Shown here piece by piece: positions 43,453 through 52,730 of a DNA stretch of 64,000 nucleotides. The position numbers and the translations under genes are program-made. Under the pieces are notes generated by a model. It was not told where the DNA came from. It searched no databases and worked only from the letters and a program-made list of their open reading frames with translations. This stretch comes from Bacillus sp. FJAT-52991 (GTDB taxonomy: Bacteria > Bacillota > Bacilli > Bacillales > Domibacillaceae), in contig NZ_CP147404.1 in NCBI RefSeq assembly GCF_037201805.1, positions 2,008,001 through 2,072,000 on the forward strand, written 5' to 3'. Each line of letters begins with the position of its first letter. Position 1 is the stretch's first letter.

Positions 43453-44742
43453 TTAACTGATGATTAATGTGAGATACAAGCCAATGAGCGTGATAAATAG
43501 AATCGGAATCGTTAAAACAATCCCTGTCTTAAAGTAAGTTCCCCAAGAAATTTTCACACCTTTTTGACTTAAGACGTGTAGCCATACAAGTGTCGCAAGT
43601 GAACCGATTGGCGTAATTTTTGGTCCTAAATCTGAACCAATGACGTTTGCATAAACGAGTGCTTCACGTAACACACCAGATGTATTCGTTTCTGCAATGG
43701 CAAGCGCATCTATCATAACGGTCGGCATATTGTTCATGACAGATGATAAGAACGCTGCAATAAAGCCCATTGAGACCGTTGCGATAAACAAGCCTTGTTC
43801 CGCTGTCGCTTCAATGACCGAAGCCAGTGCTTCTGTTAAGCCTGCATTTCCTAATCCGTACACAACAACGTACATCCCAATGGAGAAGAATACGATATTC
43901 CATGGTGCTCCTTTAACCACTGCCGCCGTGTTTACCGCAGCACTTTTTCTCGCCATCAGTAAGAAGAGCAACGCAATGCCCCCCGCGACAAACGATACGG
44001 GAATGTTCGTCCATTCACTTGAGAAATAACCGATCACTAATACAAGTAAAACACCCCATGACAAACGAAACATCCTCTGATCCTTAATCGCTTCTTTCGG
44101 TTCTTTCAGCATTGATAGATCATAAGTACGTGGAATGGATTTTCGGAAGTATAAGAGAAGTACTGTAATCGTCGCTAGTAAAGAGAACATATTTGGCAAG
44201 ATCATATGTACCGCATATTCAACAAAACCAATGTCAAAGAAGTCCGCAGATACGATGTTCACTAGGTTACTTACGACAAACGGTAAACTTGTCGTATCTG
44301 CAATAAAGCCACTTGCCATAATGAACGGGAAAATCATTTTCTCTTCAAACTGTAAATTGCGCACCATTGCCAGTACAATCGGCGTTAAAATAAGTGCTGC
44401 TCCGTCATTGGCAAATAGGGCAGCTACAACTGCGCCAAGTATACTCACATAGACAAACATTTTAATGCCATGCCCTTTTGCAAGGCGTGCCATATGGAGC
44501 GCAGCCCATTCAAATAATCCGATTTCATCTAAAATCAGTGAAATGATGATGATAGCGATAAAGCTAAGGGTTGCATTCCATGTAATATCGACCACATCAA
44601 GGACATCCCCAACATCGACTACACCTACAAGTAAGGCGACCAGCGCCCCTGTACAAGCAGACCAACCGATATTTAATCCTTTTGGTTGCCAAATCACGAA
44701 AATTAATGTTGTAATAAAAATCAAACTAGCTAGGATGAACAT
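43453..44742 (-). CDS. arsB: arsenite efflux permease
   Basis: 429 aa with about 11-12 membrane helices: [55 protein letters not shown] and [23 protein letters not shown] are ArsB hallmarks. Pumps As(OH)3/Sb(OH)3 out of the cell. ATG at 44742 after AAGGAGGG, overlapping the end of arsR by 13 bp, so translation is coupled. Confidence 0.96.
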   Translation of the reverse strand: MFILASLIFITTLIFVIWQPKGLNIGWSACTGALVALLVGVVDVGDVLDVVDITWNATLSFIAIIIISLILDEIGLFEWAALHMARLAKGHGIKMFVYVSILGAVVAALFANDGAALILTPIVLAMVRNLQFEEKMIFPFIMASGFIADTTSLPFVVSNLVNIVSADFFDIGFVEYAVHMILPNMFSLLATITVLLLYFRKSIPRTYDLSMLKEPKEAIKDQRMFRLSWGVLLVLVIGYFSSEWTNIPVSFVAGGIALLFLLMARKSAAVNTAAVVKGAPWNIVFFSIGMYVVVYGLGNAGLTEALASVIEATAEQGLFIATVSMGFIAAFLSSVMNNMPTVMIDALAIAETNTSGVLREALVYANVIGSDLGPKITPIGSLATLVWLHVLSQKGVKISWGTYFKTGIVLTIPILFITLIGLYLTLIIS

Positions 44743-45044
44743 GACGATCCCTCCTTATTGCATTGGCAAATAGAGATTGCCTCAAGTTCATCGACAACAG
44801 TTTGTACTATAGGTGTTAATCCATCGACTAATCGATAGTGTTTCCAAGTACCCACTTTACGCTCTGTAATAATGTCTGCCTCTTTTAATTTACGTAAATG
44901 TTGACTGACAGCTGGTTGAGAAATCTTTAATACATCGACAAATTCACAGACGCAAACTTCCCCATGTTTTAAACAAGCGACCAATTTTAGCCGGTTGATA
45001 TCTGCTAATGCTTTTAATTGCTTTTCTATCAGTTGAATGTCCAT
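44730..45044 (-). CDS. arsR: arsenical-responsive repressor
   Basis: 104 aa ArsR/SmtB repressor. Metalloid site in [16 protein letters not shown] (Cys-x-Cys in the DNA-binding helix), recognition helix [17 protein letters not shown], wing [11 protein letters not shown]. Extra C-terminal cysteines ([10 protein letters not shown]) may add metal ligands. First gene of the ars operon; it represses itself until As(III) or Sb(III) binds. Confidence 0.94.
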   Translation of the reverse strand: MDIQLIEKQLKALADINRLKLVACLKHGEVCVCEFVDVLKISQPAVSQHLRKLKEADIITERKVGTWKHYRLVDGLTPIVQTVVDELEAISICQCNKEGSSCSS

Positions 45045-45058
45045 AAGCCCTCCTTTAT

Positions 45059-45087
45059 ATAAGTGAATTCTTATTTACTATAGTATA
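45059..45087 (-). promoter_or_regulatory. arsR promoter -10 and operator-like repeat
   Basis: -10 TATACT (45082-45087, minus strand) with the inverted repeat ATAAG-N6-CTTAT (45059-45074) at the expected transcript start, an ArsR-style location. Confidence 0.45.
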
Positions 45088-45170
45088 TCACAATATATTC
45101 GTAAATAATTAAATACTTATATATTATCCTTTTAACAAAATAAAAGCCTTGTTAAACATATTCTCTTAAC

Positions 45171-45197
45171 CCCTTCAGCATCCCGCTGAAGGGGTTT
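45171..45197 (-). terminator. terminator after ABC permease gene
   Basis: CCCTTCAGC-atccc-GCTGAAGGG, the same hairpin sequence as at 41607, within a 39-bp near-identical segment. Confidence 0.8.
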
Positions 45198-45204
45198 CCG
45201 ATGG

Positions 45205-46011
45205 TTATACACTTAAATCTTTTTTCGTAAAGATGCGAATGGCGACAGCAAATAGTATAGTCCCCGCTGTCACAAGCCCAAATACAACCCAACCGAAAGC
45301 ATAATCGGGATTGTTGATGATCTCGACTGGATTAAACACCGTAAAAATCGTTGCATATTGAAGCCAATCTAACTCCTCACTAATCTTTGCCGCTACATCT
45401 AGCACATAGAAAAGCAAAATCAAACTAGCTGAATAAGCTAAAGCTTTCTTCTCATCATTCACAATAGCTGAAAACAGAAAAGCGATTCCGCTAATCACAT
45501 AAAAGAACAATAAAGCAATCAAGTTCAATTTCGCAAAATCTCCAAATGCAAATGATTCATCCTTAATAAAAAGAGTTGCTCCGATGATTCCACCAAGCAT
45601 CGTACAGCCAATAATGATCACAAGCCCTGATAACAATACAAACATTTGTGTTCTGGCAATCGCTGCTCTTGATACCGGCATCGACAGCAAATAAGCGATC
45701 GCCCCGCGGTCGACTAATCGGGCCACTAATTGAGAAGCCATCATGATGCAATAAATCGATAAAATAATCACAAACACTAAACCGTAAAATTCTGCGCTAA
45801 TGAAATCAAGCAGTGTCCCCATTCCTTGATCTAAGTTAAACGCATCGATCACCCCTTGTGGCATTTGTTCAAGAAGCTGATCCAGCTCTGTACCTGAAAT
45901 GGAAGGATACACACTAATAATAAGCAATAAATAAAGAGTCGTTCCGATCCCGTAACTGAATATCGCTTTCGCATGAACCTTCATCATCTTTTTATAAAGT
46001 GCACCACTCAT
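45205..46011 (-). CDS. ABC-2 type exporter permease
   Basis: 268 aa, six membrane helices with a large first extracytoplasmic loop (SISGTELDQLLEQMPQGVIDAFNLDQG) and RLVDRGAIAYLLSMPVSRAAIARTQM after helix 2, typical of ABC-2 permeases of the NatB/BcrB type. Its start overlaps the end of the ATPase gene by 4 bp. Substrate unknown; possibly a drug, peptide or ion, given the divergent TetR gene. Confidence 0.82.
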   Translation of the reverse strand: MSGALYKKMMKVHAKAIFSYGIGTTLYLLLIISVYPSISGTELDQLLEQMPQGVIDAFNLDQGMGTLLDFISAEFYGLVFVIILSIYCIMMASQLVARLVDRGAIAYLLSMPVSRAAIARTQMFVLLSGLVIIIGCTMLGGIIGATLFIKDESFAFGDFAKLNLIALLFFYVISGIAFLFSAIVNDEKKALAYSASLILLFYVLDVAAKISEELDWLQYATIFTVFNPVEIINNPDYAFGWVVFGLVTAGTILFAVAIRIFTKKDLSV

Positions 46012-46892
46012 GAACGTTCACCTCTTCGATCATAATAGTCCATAAAAATATCCTCTAAGCTTTGTGCATGCATATCAAGATTCAACACATGATAGTCAGA
46101 AAGAGTATGAATAAGCGAATCAAAATCGCCTTTCACTGTCACTTGAACTCGATTTTCACCCGTCCGTTCTCCCTTCAACACTTGATGAAGTCGGGTGGCT
46201 TCCGCTTCGTTCGCCACTGTAATTTCAATGACTTTCCGCTGCAAAGTTTGCCATTGATGCACATCATTTTCCGCTACTAGATGACCGTCCTTAATGATCG
46301 CTGCTCGATCACACGTCCGTTCAATCTCTTGAAAGCTATGAGAAGAAAATAAAAAAGTCGTTCCCCTTTTCTTCTCTTCATTGACAAGGTTAATAAATAG
46401 TTGTTGCATGAGAGGATCCAGCCCTGACGTCGGTTCATCTAAAATAATGACAGATGGCCGATGCATAAAAGTGGCGGTAATGGCGACTTTTTGCTTCATC
46501 CCCTTAGACATTTTTCGAATCGGTGTATCTGGATCAAATTGCAGCCGCTCAATCAGCTCATTTTTGAAAGAATGGTCTTTCATCCCGCGCATATCTGCTA
46601 ATAATTGGAGAAACTCACGACCCGTCATCCCTTCAATAAAAGCAATCTCTCCTGGTAAATAGCCGGTGAATGCTTGAATGGCCGCTGCCTCTTGCCAGCA
46701 GTCTAGCTGTTGAATCGTTGCCTTTCCACGATCCGCTTGAATAAACCCCATTAATAAACGGATTGTCGTTGACTTACCTGCCCCATTCGGACCGAGAAAA
46801 CCAAAGGCCTCTCCTTCTGCTATGGAAAAAGAAAGATCAAATACCCCTCGCCCATTTGAAAACTGTTTCGTCAATCCATTGATATCGATCAC
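46008..46892 (-). CDS. ABC exporter ATPase
   Basis: 294 aa. Walker A GPNGAGKST, signature MSKGMKQKV, Walker B VIILDEPTSGLD, H-loop SSHSFQEI, then a C-terminal extension typical of drug/lantibiotic exporter ATPases. GTG at 46892 has GGAGG 8 nt upstream; the frame upstream to 46931 lacks a site. Works with the permease gene that overlaps its end. Divergent from a TetR gene. Confidence 0.88.
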   Translation of the reverse strand: MIDINGLTKQFSNGRGVFDLSFSIAEGEAFGFLGPNGAGKSTTIRLLMGFIQADRGKATIQQLDCWQEAAAIQAFTGYLPGEIAFIEGMTGREFLQLLADMRGMKDHSFKNELIERLQFDPDTPIRKMSKGMKQKVAITATFMHRPSVIILDEPTSGLDPLMQQLFINLVNEEKKRGTTFLFSSHSFQEIERTCDRAAIIKDGHLVAENDVHQWQTLQRKVIEITVANEAEATRLHQVLKGERTGENRVQVTVKGDFDSLIHTLSDYHVLNLDMHAQSLEDIFMDYYDRRGERS

Positions 46893-47054
46893 CTTGCCCA
46901 CCTCCAATAAGTTTTGAAATAATAATAACAAAATATTTCATTATTATTGTATGTCATTCTTTTCCTCAATACAATGATTTTTTGAATTATTTATTCTTTT
47001 ATATTTCAAAACATGGCATAATAAAAGAAAATGAATAAAAGTTAGGTGATCCCC

Positions 47055-47660
47055 TTGAACGGTTTTAATAAACGAACGGAAATGAAAAAACAGCAAATTA
47101 AAGAAGCAACTTATACTTTATTGAAAACGAACACAGCAAAAGAGATAACAATTAAAGAAATTGCCCAGCTTGCTCGCGTCTCCCAAGTGACCATCTACAA
47201 TTATTTCGAAAGCAAGGAATTGCTAATACGTGAAGTAATGAAAGAATATATGATGAAACAACTACAGCAATTTAAAGACATGTTTACAAGTGAACTTCCT
47301 TTAAAAGAAAAAATAGAAGGGGTCATTTTTCAAAAAAAATCAGCTATTCAAGATATCGAACCAGCTAACTTTCAACAATTGTTAGCAAATGACCATGAGC
47401 TCCAGCAATTTGTCGAGTCCATCTATCAACATGAAATCATGCCCTTATTTATCGAGATGCTTCAACAAGCCCAAGCAAGAAATGAAATCAACCCAAATAT
47501 ATCCATTCGAGCTATTTTATTCTATTTAGATACATGGAAACAAGCGAGCGACAAGTTGACTTATGATCACTTCTCTCGCGATGATCTGGCCCAGTTTACT
47601 GAGGAATTGATTCAATTATTCTTTTATGGATTATCGTCCGATTCCGTCTCTAATGACTAA
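47055..47660 (+). CDS. TetR family regulator of adjacent exporter
   Basis: 201 aa. Helix-turn-helix ITIKEIAQLARVSQVTIYNYFESKELLIREVM in the N-terminal third; C-terminal ligand domain. TTG at 47055 follows AGGTGA by 5 nt; GTG at 47046 is the alternative. Divergent from the ABC exporter. The region between (46893-47045) has the inverted repeat AATAATAAT / ATTATTATT (46919-46948), a candidate operator. Confidence 0.82.
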   Translation: MNGFNKRTEMKKQQIKEATYTLLKTNTAKEITIKEIAQLARVSQVTIYNYFESKELLIREVMKEYMMKQLQQFKDMFTSELPLKEKIEGVIFQKKSAIQDIEPANFQQLLANDHELQQFVESIYQHEIMPLFIEMLQQAQARNEINPNISIRAILFYLDTWKQASDKLTYDHFSRDDLAQFTEELIQLFFYGLSSDSVSND

Positions 47661-47765
47661 GGCTATCTTAAAGTGCCGTGTTGATTTTTTAACAACACCC
47701 TTTCTTGCATCAAAATATGTTATAATTCTTTCATTCTGCCAAATGCAGGTGAAAGGAAGAATAGG

Positions 47766-49139
47766 ATGAAACAAACTTTTACGAAAAAAGAAAAGCTGAA
47801 GCAGCTTTTTTATATTATGCTTCCGATCTTAATTACCCAACTTGGAATGGTCTCAATGAACTTTTTCGATATTATGATGTCGAGCCGTTACTCGGCGGAT
47901 GATATTGCCGGTGTAGCGATTGGTTCCTCCCTTTGGGTGCCCGTATTTACTGGGTTAAGCGGCATTTTACTGGCGATCACTCCGATCGTTGCTCAACTTG
48001 TGGGAGCGGAGAAAAAAGAAGAAGTCCCTTTTTCAGTGATGCAAGGAATCTATGCGTCGATTGCACTGGCCGTGATTGTGTTTGCAATTGGCAGTGTGGC
48101 CCTTGATCCGGTGTTAGACGCCATGAAGCTCGAAGAAAATGTGCAGCATATCGCCAAAGGATATGTGACAGCGCTCGCTTTTGGCATCATTCCTGTCTTT
48201 GTCTTTACCGTCTTGCGCTGTTTTATCGACGCCCTCGGCATGACGAGAACGTCGATGTTCATTACCTTAATCGCCTTGCCGTTAAATGTGCTTTTTAACT
48301 ATGTACTCATTTTCGGGAAATGGGGACTTCCTGCTTTTGGAGGGGTCGGAGCGGGATATGCTTCCGCACTTACCTATTGGATCATCGCTTTCATTGCGGC
48401 ATGGATTATCCACCGGGAACGACCATTTTCTTCCTATAATATCTTCCGTTCGTTTCCACCAATCTCTTTTCCTAAATGGAAAGAAATTTTATTGATGGGT
48501 GTTCCGATTGGGTTATCAATCTTTTTTGAAACAAGTATTTTCTCAGCAGTGACATTGTTCATGAGTGAATACAGCACCAATGTGATTGCCGCCCATCAAA
48601 TCGCTCTCAACTTTTCATCGATGCTTTATATGGTTCCACTCAGTATGTCGATGAGTTTAACGATTGTTGTTGGCTTTGAGATTGGAGCGAAACGATGGAA
48701 AGATGCGAAAATGTATAGCTGGCTTGGAGTGGCCATCACCGTTTGTGTATCCTTCATGGCGACGATTCTATTATTTTTATTTCGGGAACAAATCGCCGGT
48801 ATTTATACTTCGCAAGCGGAAGTACTTCATCTTGCGAGCCAATTTCTGCTCTTTGCCGCTTTATTTCAATTATCTGATGCGATTCAAGCACCGGTTCAAG
48901 GAGCATTGCGCGGCTATAAAGATGTCAATATCACCTTTTTAATGACGATGATTAGCTATTGGGTGATCGGCCTCCCATTTGGATACTACTTAGCGAATGA
49001 AACCGAACTTGCCGCATTCGGCTACTGGATCGGGTTAATTTCTGGATTAACCGCTGGAGCATTTACCCTTTCCGCTCGACTTCTTTTTATTCAAAAGAAA
49101 AAATTCAAAGCAACAAAAACAAACCACGCCGTGAGTTAA
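47766..49139 (+). CDS. MATE family efflux transporter
   Basis: 457 aa, 12 membrane helices in two six-helix halves. QLGMVSMNFFDIMMSSRYSADDIAGVAIGSSLW is the characteristic first-half segment; ALRGYKDVNITFLMTMISYWVIGLPFGYYLA the second-half one. Exports cationic drugs using Na+ or H+. GGAAG site 6 nt before ATG. Follows tetR by 105 bp, but probably has its own promoter. Its stop codon lies inside the shared terminator. Confidence 0.9.
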   Translation: MKQTFTKKEKLKQLFYIMLPILITQLGMVSMNFFDIMMSSRYSADDIAGVAIGSSLWVPVFTGLSGILLAITPIVAQLVGAEKKEEVPFSVMQGIYASIALAVIVFAIGSVALDPVLDAMKLEENVQHIAKGYVTALAFGIIPVFVFTVLRCFIDALGMTRTSMFITLIALPLNVLFNYVLIFGKWGLPAFGGVGAGYASALTYWIIAFIAAWIIHRERPFSSYNIFRSFPPISFPKWKEILLMGVPIGLSIFFETSIFSAVTLFMSEYSTNVIAAHQIALNFSSMLYMVPLSMSMSLTIVVGFEIGAKRWKDAKMYSWLGVAITVCVSFMATILLFLFREQIAGIYTSQAEVLHLASQFLLFAALFQLSDAIQAPVQGALRGYKDVNITFLMTMISYWVIGLPFGYYLANETELAAFGYWIGLISGLTAGAFTLSARLLFIQKKKFKATKTNHAVS

Positions 49140-49152
49140 GGCGTGGTTTTCT
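49121..49152. terminator. bidirectional terminator
   Basis: AAACCACGCC / GGCGTGGTTT perfect 10-bp stem overlapping the MATE stop codon, between convergent genes. Confidence 0.85.
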
Positions 49153-49155
49153 ATG

Positions 49156-50472
49156 TCAACCTGTTAAAATATCTTCCGTTGGATATTTAAATTTTTGATC
49201 CTGCTTACGAGCTAGAATATAAACTAACGAGAGCGGTCCTACCTTCCCTGTAATCATAATGGCAATAATGACCAGCTTACCAATGGTCGATAATGACGCC
49301 GTAATTCCCATAGATAGACCAACTGTGCCAAAGGCGGACACTACTTCAAACATTAATGGTAAAAATGGAAGGGGCTCCGTTATGTTAATGATTAACACGC
49401 CCGCAACAACGACAAATGTGCTCACCATCGTAATCGACAGCACGCGAAGAAGATGATCGGAACGCAACGTTCGCTCAAACATATGGATATCTTTTTTCCC
49501 TTTTACATATGTCAGCATCGTCACTAACATAATCACAAACGTTGTGAGCTTAATCCCTCCTCCTGTTGAACCACTCCCTGCACCGATAAACATTAAAATC
49601 ATCATAAAGAAGGCTGTAGAGTTTTCTAACCCGCTTAAATCAACGGTATTAAATCCAGCTGTTCTAGTCGTAACCGATTGGAAGTAAGAGGCCCAAAGCT
49701 GATCAGATAGCGGCATTGCCCCAATCGTCTTAACATTGCCGGACTCTAAGAAGAAAAAGAACAATAACCCAATAATATTAATACAAAAAGTTGCGGATAA
49801 CATGACTTTCGTATGCAAGGAAAGCTTTTTCCAGCTCCGTTTTTCCCACACATCAATGATCACCGTAAAGCCAATTCCTCCTAAAATGATCAATGACGTA
49901 ATGGTCAGATTCACGAGCGGACTTCCTACATACCTCGATAGATTGTCAGGCCATAAGGCAAAGCCAGCGTTGTTAAAAGCGGATACCGCATGGAAAAAAG
50001 AAGAAAACAACCCATCCTTCCACCCAAGCTCCGGTACCCATTTTATTGCTAAAATAACCGCAGCGATCGATTCGATGGTTAAAGAAAAAATAAATAAATA
50101 TTTGACTAGTCGAATAACTCCACCGACATGTACTTGATTTAGAATTTCCTGCATGGCCAGACGTTGCTTTAAACCAATTTTTTTCCCAAGCATGATAAAG
50201 ATCAAAACGCCAAATGACATAATTCCTAATCCACCTACTTGAATAAGGCCCATAATAATCAACTGACCGACCTTGGTAAAATGAGTCCCTGTGTCCACCA
50301 CTCCTAAGCCTGTCACTGTCATAGCTGAAGCGGAAGTGAATAAAGCATCCACCCAACGAATGGGCGCAGTCGTTGATATAGGCAGCTTTAATAAACAAGC
50401 CCCTAACACGATAAACAGCCCATATACGGACACAAGCAAAGTCGATGGCGAAATTTTCACACTTTTCATCAT
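49156..50472 (-). CDS. ktrB: potassium uptake channel subunit KtrB/KtrD
   Basis: 438 aa of the Trk/Ktr/HKT family. Four pore-loop filters are visible: TVTGLGV, FNNAGFAL, TRTAGFNT and FGTVGLS. The C-terminus YPTEDILTG matches the KtrB type. Start at ATG 50472 after AAGGA; the longer frame to 50526 runs toward the riboswitch terminator. No ktrA/ktrC regulatory subunit is adjacent, so it must be encoded elsewhere. Controlled by the c-di-AMP riboswitch upstream. Confidence 0.88.
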   Translation of the reverse strand: MMKSVKISPSTLLVSVYGLFIVLGACLLKLPISTTAPIRWVDALFTSASAMTVTGLGVVDTGTHFTKVGQLIIMGLIQVGGLGIMSFGVLIFIMLGKKIGLKQRLAMQEILNQVHVGGVIRLVKYLFIFSLTIESIAAVILAIKWVPELGWKDGLFSSFFHAVSAFNNAGFALWPDNLSRYVGSPLVNLTITSLIILGGIGFTVIIDVWEKRSWKKLSLHTKVMLSATFCINIIGLLFFFFLESGNVKTIGAMPLSDQLWASYFQSVTTRTAGFNTVDLSGLENSTAFFMMILMFIGAGSGSTGGGIKLTTFVIMLVTMLTYVKGKKDIHMFERTLRSDHLLRVLSITMVSTFVVVAGVLIINITEPLPFLPLMFEVVSAFGTVGLSMGITASLSTIGKLVIIAIMITGKVGPLSLVYILARKQDQKFKYPTEDILTG

Positions 50473-50528
50473 AACATCCTTCTTTTCTACAATATTTACA
50501 GACATTTCTACATTTCCCAAAACCACAA

Positions 50529-50695
50529 CAAAAAACCATTAGCCTCTGCCAATGGTTCCAGAAGCCTTCCTGTTGCTGACGAGGTTAGCTGTCGGATTCG
50601 GACTGGAAGGTAGCCCGGCCAGATTACTCTGGCTTCACCCCTGCAGAAATCAATCTGCGATGGTTCCCCCGCTCCATGCGGATTAAGCATATAAG
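50529..50695 (-). promoter_or_regulatory. c-di-AMP riboswitch (ydaO/yuaA) with terminator
   Basis: Minus-strand GGGGGAACCA, GGGGTGAAGCC, CCGAATCCGACAGCTAACCTCG are the conserved ydaO/yuaA aptamer blocks (positions about 50560-50672). An AACCATT/AATGGTT terminator stem with T-run follows (50528-50557). c-di-AMP binding would stop transcription of the potassium transporter gene. Confidence 0.93.
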
Positions 50696-50791
50696 AATGA
50701 TATTATATTACTCCTCTCTTTCTTGCTTGTAAAGTAAATTTAATGTAAATATATAGCTTTATTTCAACCGAAAAGCAGACAACGTCAAAAA

Positions 50792-50816
50792 AACTAGGCC
50801 CCCACAGAGCCTAGTT
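50792..50816 (-). terminator. terminator after SDR gene
   Basis: AACTAGGC / GCCTAGTT stem, followed by TTTTTTTGACG on the minus strand. Confidence 0.8.
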
Positions 50817-50822
50817 TTACGC

Positions 50823-51605
50823 TTATTCTGATTTCAACTGAAATACTTTTCCTAATACATCTTGTCCGCCTGTGACGGGAATAATGCTGCCGGTAATAAA
50901 GCTGGATGGCTCGGATACGAGAAAACTAACCACGCGAGCGAGGTCTTCTCCGGTTCCATGACGACCTACTGGGGCAAATGCGTCCGTTTCAACAGCGGCC
51001 TCTGCGATATTCATCTCTTTCCATTTCCCAATGATATCTCCAGGACAAACCATGTTCGCGGTAATCCCATGTTTCGCTTCTTCAATCGCGATCGTTCTTG
51101 TTAAAGAAGCAAGACCTGTTTTGGCGGCAGCAAACGCTGAGCGATAAATCCAGCCTGGAGCTGTTTCCACGCGATCGAAGCCGAACGTCACAATGCGTCC
51201 CCAGCCATTCTCCCGCATAAATGGAAGAGTGAGCTTCGTTAAATAAAATACGCTGTTTAAATTACCGTTCATCATATATGCCCACTCTTCCCACGTATAC
51301 TCATCCAGTGTCTTTCTCTCTTTTACGTAAGGACCTGCATTATGAATGAAAATATCAATGCCATTAAATTGCTGCGATGCCTGTTCAATCAGATGATCAC
51401 AATCCTCTTTTTTCGAAATATCGCCTTGAATCGCAACGGCCTGTATTGAATAATCTGTTGAGAGTTGTTCAGCAAGTTGAACCGCCTCGTTTCCGCTAGA
51501 ACGGTAGTTAATAACGAGATTCAGCCCATTCTCCGCTAAAGCCATAGCTGTCCTTTTGCCAATTCCGCGCGAGCCGCCTGTAATAAGCGCTGTCTTTGTC
51601 CTCAT
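50823..51605 (-). CDS. SDR-fold protein lacking catalytic Tyr and Ser
   Basis: 260 aa Rossmann short-chain dehydrogenase: TGGSRGIGKR nucleotide loop, DIS, NAGPYV (NAG motif), MVCPGDI, and C-terminal ITGSIIPVTGGQ. The catalytic YxxxK is FAAAK here (Phe for Tyr) and the catalytic Ser strand reads RIVTFGFDR. The cofactor site is intact, so it may bind NAD(P)H without standard SDR chemistry. FabG-like by overall pattern. Monocistronic with terminator. Confidence 0.8.
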   Translation of the reverse strand: MRTKTALITGGSRGIGKRTAMALAENGLNLVINYRSSGNEAVQLAEQLSTDYSIQAVAIQGDISKKEDCDHLIEQASQQFNGIDIFIHNAGPYVKERKTLDEYTWEEWAYMMNGNLNSVFYLTKLTLPFMRENGWGRIVTFGFDRVETAPGWIYRSAFAAAKTGLASLTRTIAIEEAKHGITANMVCPGDIIGKWKEMNIAEAAVETDAFAPVGRHGTGEDLARVVSFLVSEPSSFITGSIIPVTGGQDVLGKVFQLKSE

Positions 51606-51685
51606 GACATCCTCTCCATTAATAGTAAGTTATACTATCATAGTAAGCATCCTGACCTCATTATGCAAATATTAGTAGCTAAATA

Positions 51686-51714
51686 GAAAAAACACCGTGG
51701 CAAGCACGGTGTTT
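51686..51714 (-). terminator. terminator after CAP-domain gene
   Basis: AACACCGTG / CACGGTGTT stem with TTTTTCT following on the minus strand. Confidence 0.8.
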
Positions 51715-51720
51715 CATCGA

Positions 51721-52422
51721 TTACTTTTTAATAAATTGTTGTGTCCAAATAGAACCATTTTCTACATAACCAACGCCAATATGTGTGTAATCTTTGTTTA
51801 AAATATTGGCTTTATGGCCTGGGCTGTTCATCCATGCTTTCACTACTTCTTCCGGTGTACGTTGACCTTTAGCGATGTTTTCTCCAGCTGAACGATAGCT
51901 GATACCAAATTGCTTCATCATATCAAATGGAGAACCATACGTTGGGCTTGTATGAGAAAAATAGTTGTTAGCTGCCATATCTTCCGACTTTTTGCGAGCG
52001 ACTTTACTTAATTGACTATCAATCTGTAAAGCTGGCAAACCTGCTTTCGCACGCTCTTTATTCGTTAAAGTAACTACTTGCTGCTCGAAAGCTTTTAATG
52101 CAGAAGCATTCGTATCAACAGGTGGTTTTGGTTGTGGTGCTGGTTTTTCTTCTGGCTTCGGTTGCGGCGTCGGCTTTGGTTGCGGCTGTGGCTTGTATTG
52201 AGGCTTTTGGCCGTTGTTGCCGAATTGCTTCAAAAATTGCTCTACGTTTTCCTTGCCTTGTATCTGCTTCCATCCATTTTGAGAATAGATATATGTTTGA
52301 GATTGACATGACGATTGATTTGCTACTTGTGTGTTATTAGTAGCTGCTTCTGACTTTGTTGCAAATGGGGCAGCCAAAAGGGTGAATGATGTAGCTAATG
52401 ATACGATTACTTTTTTATTCAT
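51721..52422 (-). CDS. secreted CAP/SCP-domain protein (YkwD-like)
   Basis: 233 aa. Signal peptide (KKVIVSLATSFTLLAAPFATKSEA, about 2-28), a SafA-like short region (SQTYIYSQNGWKQIQGKENVEQFLKQFG), a KPQPQPKP proline-rich spacer, then the CAP domain with LTNKERAKAGLPALQIDSQLSKVARKKSEDMA, FSHTSPTYGSPFDMM and GHKANILNKDYTHIGVGY. CAP active-site His and Glu are present. ATG at 52422 follows AGGAGG. Extracellular or cell-wall location, function not established. Confidence 0.88.
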   Translation of the reverse strand: MNKKVIVSLATSFTLLAAPFATKSEAATNNTQVANQSSCQSQTYIYSQNGWKQIQGKENVEQFLKQFGNNGQKPQYKPQPQPKPTPQPKPEEKPAPQPKPPVDTNASALKAFEQQVVTLTNKERAKAGLPALQIDSQLSKVARKKSEDMAANNYFSHTSPTYGSPFDMMKQFGISYRSAGENIAKGQRTPEEVVKAWMNSPGHKANILNKDYTHIGVGYVENGSIWTQQFIKK

Positions 52423-52730
52423 TGTTTGTTTTCCTCCTGGTTGTTTGATTTGACAAGAACATCGTAACATGATTTTGTTGTCATAATAGAGGAAAATGGA
52501 GGCAAGAAAGCCAGCTGTCTCATTTGAGATCAACTGGCTTTTAGTTTTTTCCGTATAAGGTTGGATGACACTTGATCATATCAGCGTTTAAGATAGATTC
52601 CCTTTATTGTAAGGAAATTCAAGTATTGTTTAAACTATAGCACTCTATTAAAAAATTGGCGTAAATATTTTCTGTATCAGCTGAACGGCCACTCGACTAA
52701 TGTAACAATTGTTACAAAGACACAACAAAA

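Noticed and set aside
52507..52543. Terminator hairpin AAAGCCAG/CTGGCTTTT
   Set aside because: No plus-strand gene precedes it and the minus-strand T-run is poor; it sits upstream of the CAP-domain gene, so its role is unclear.
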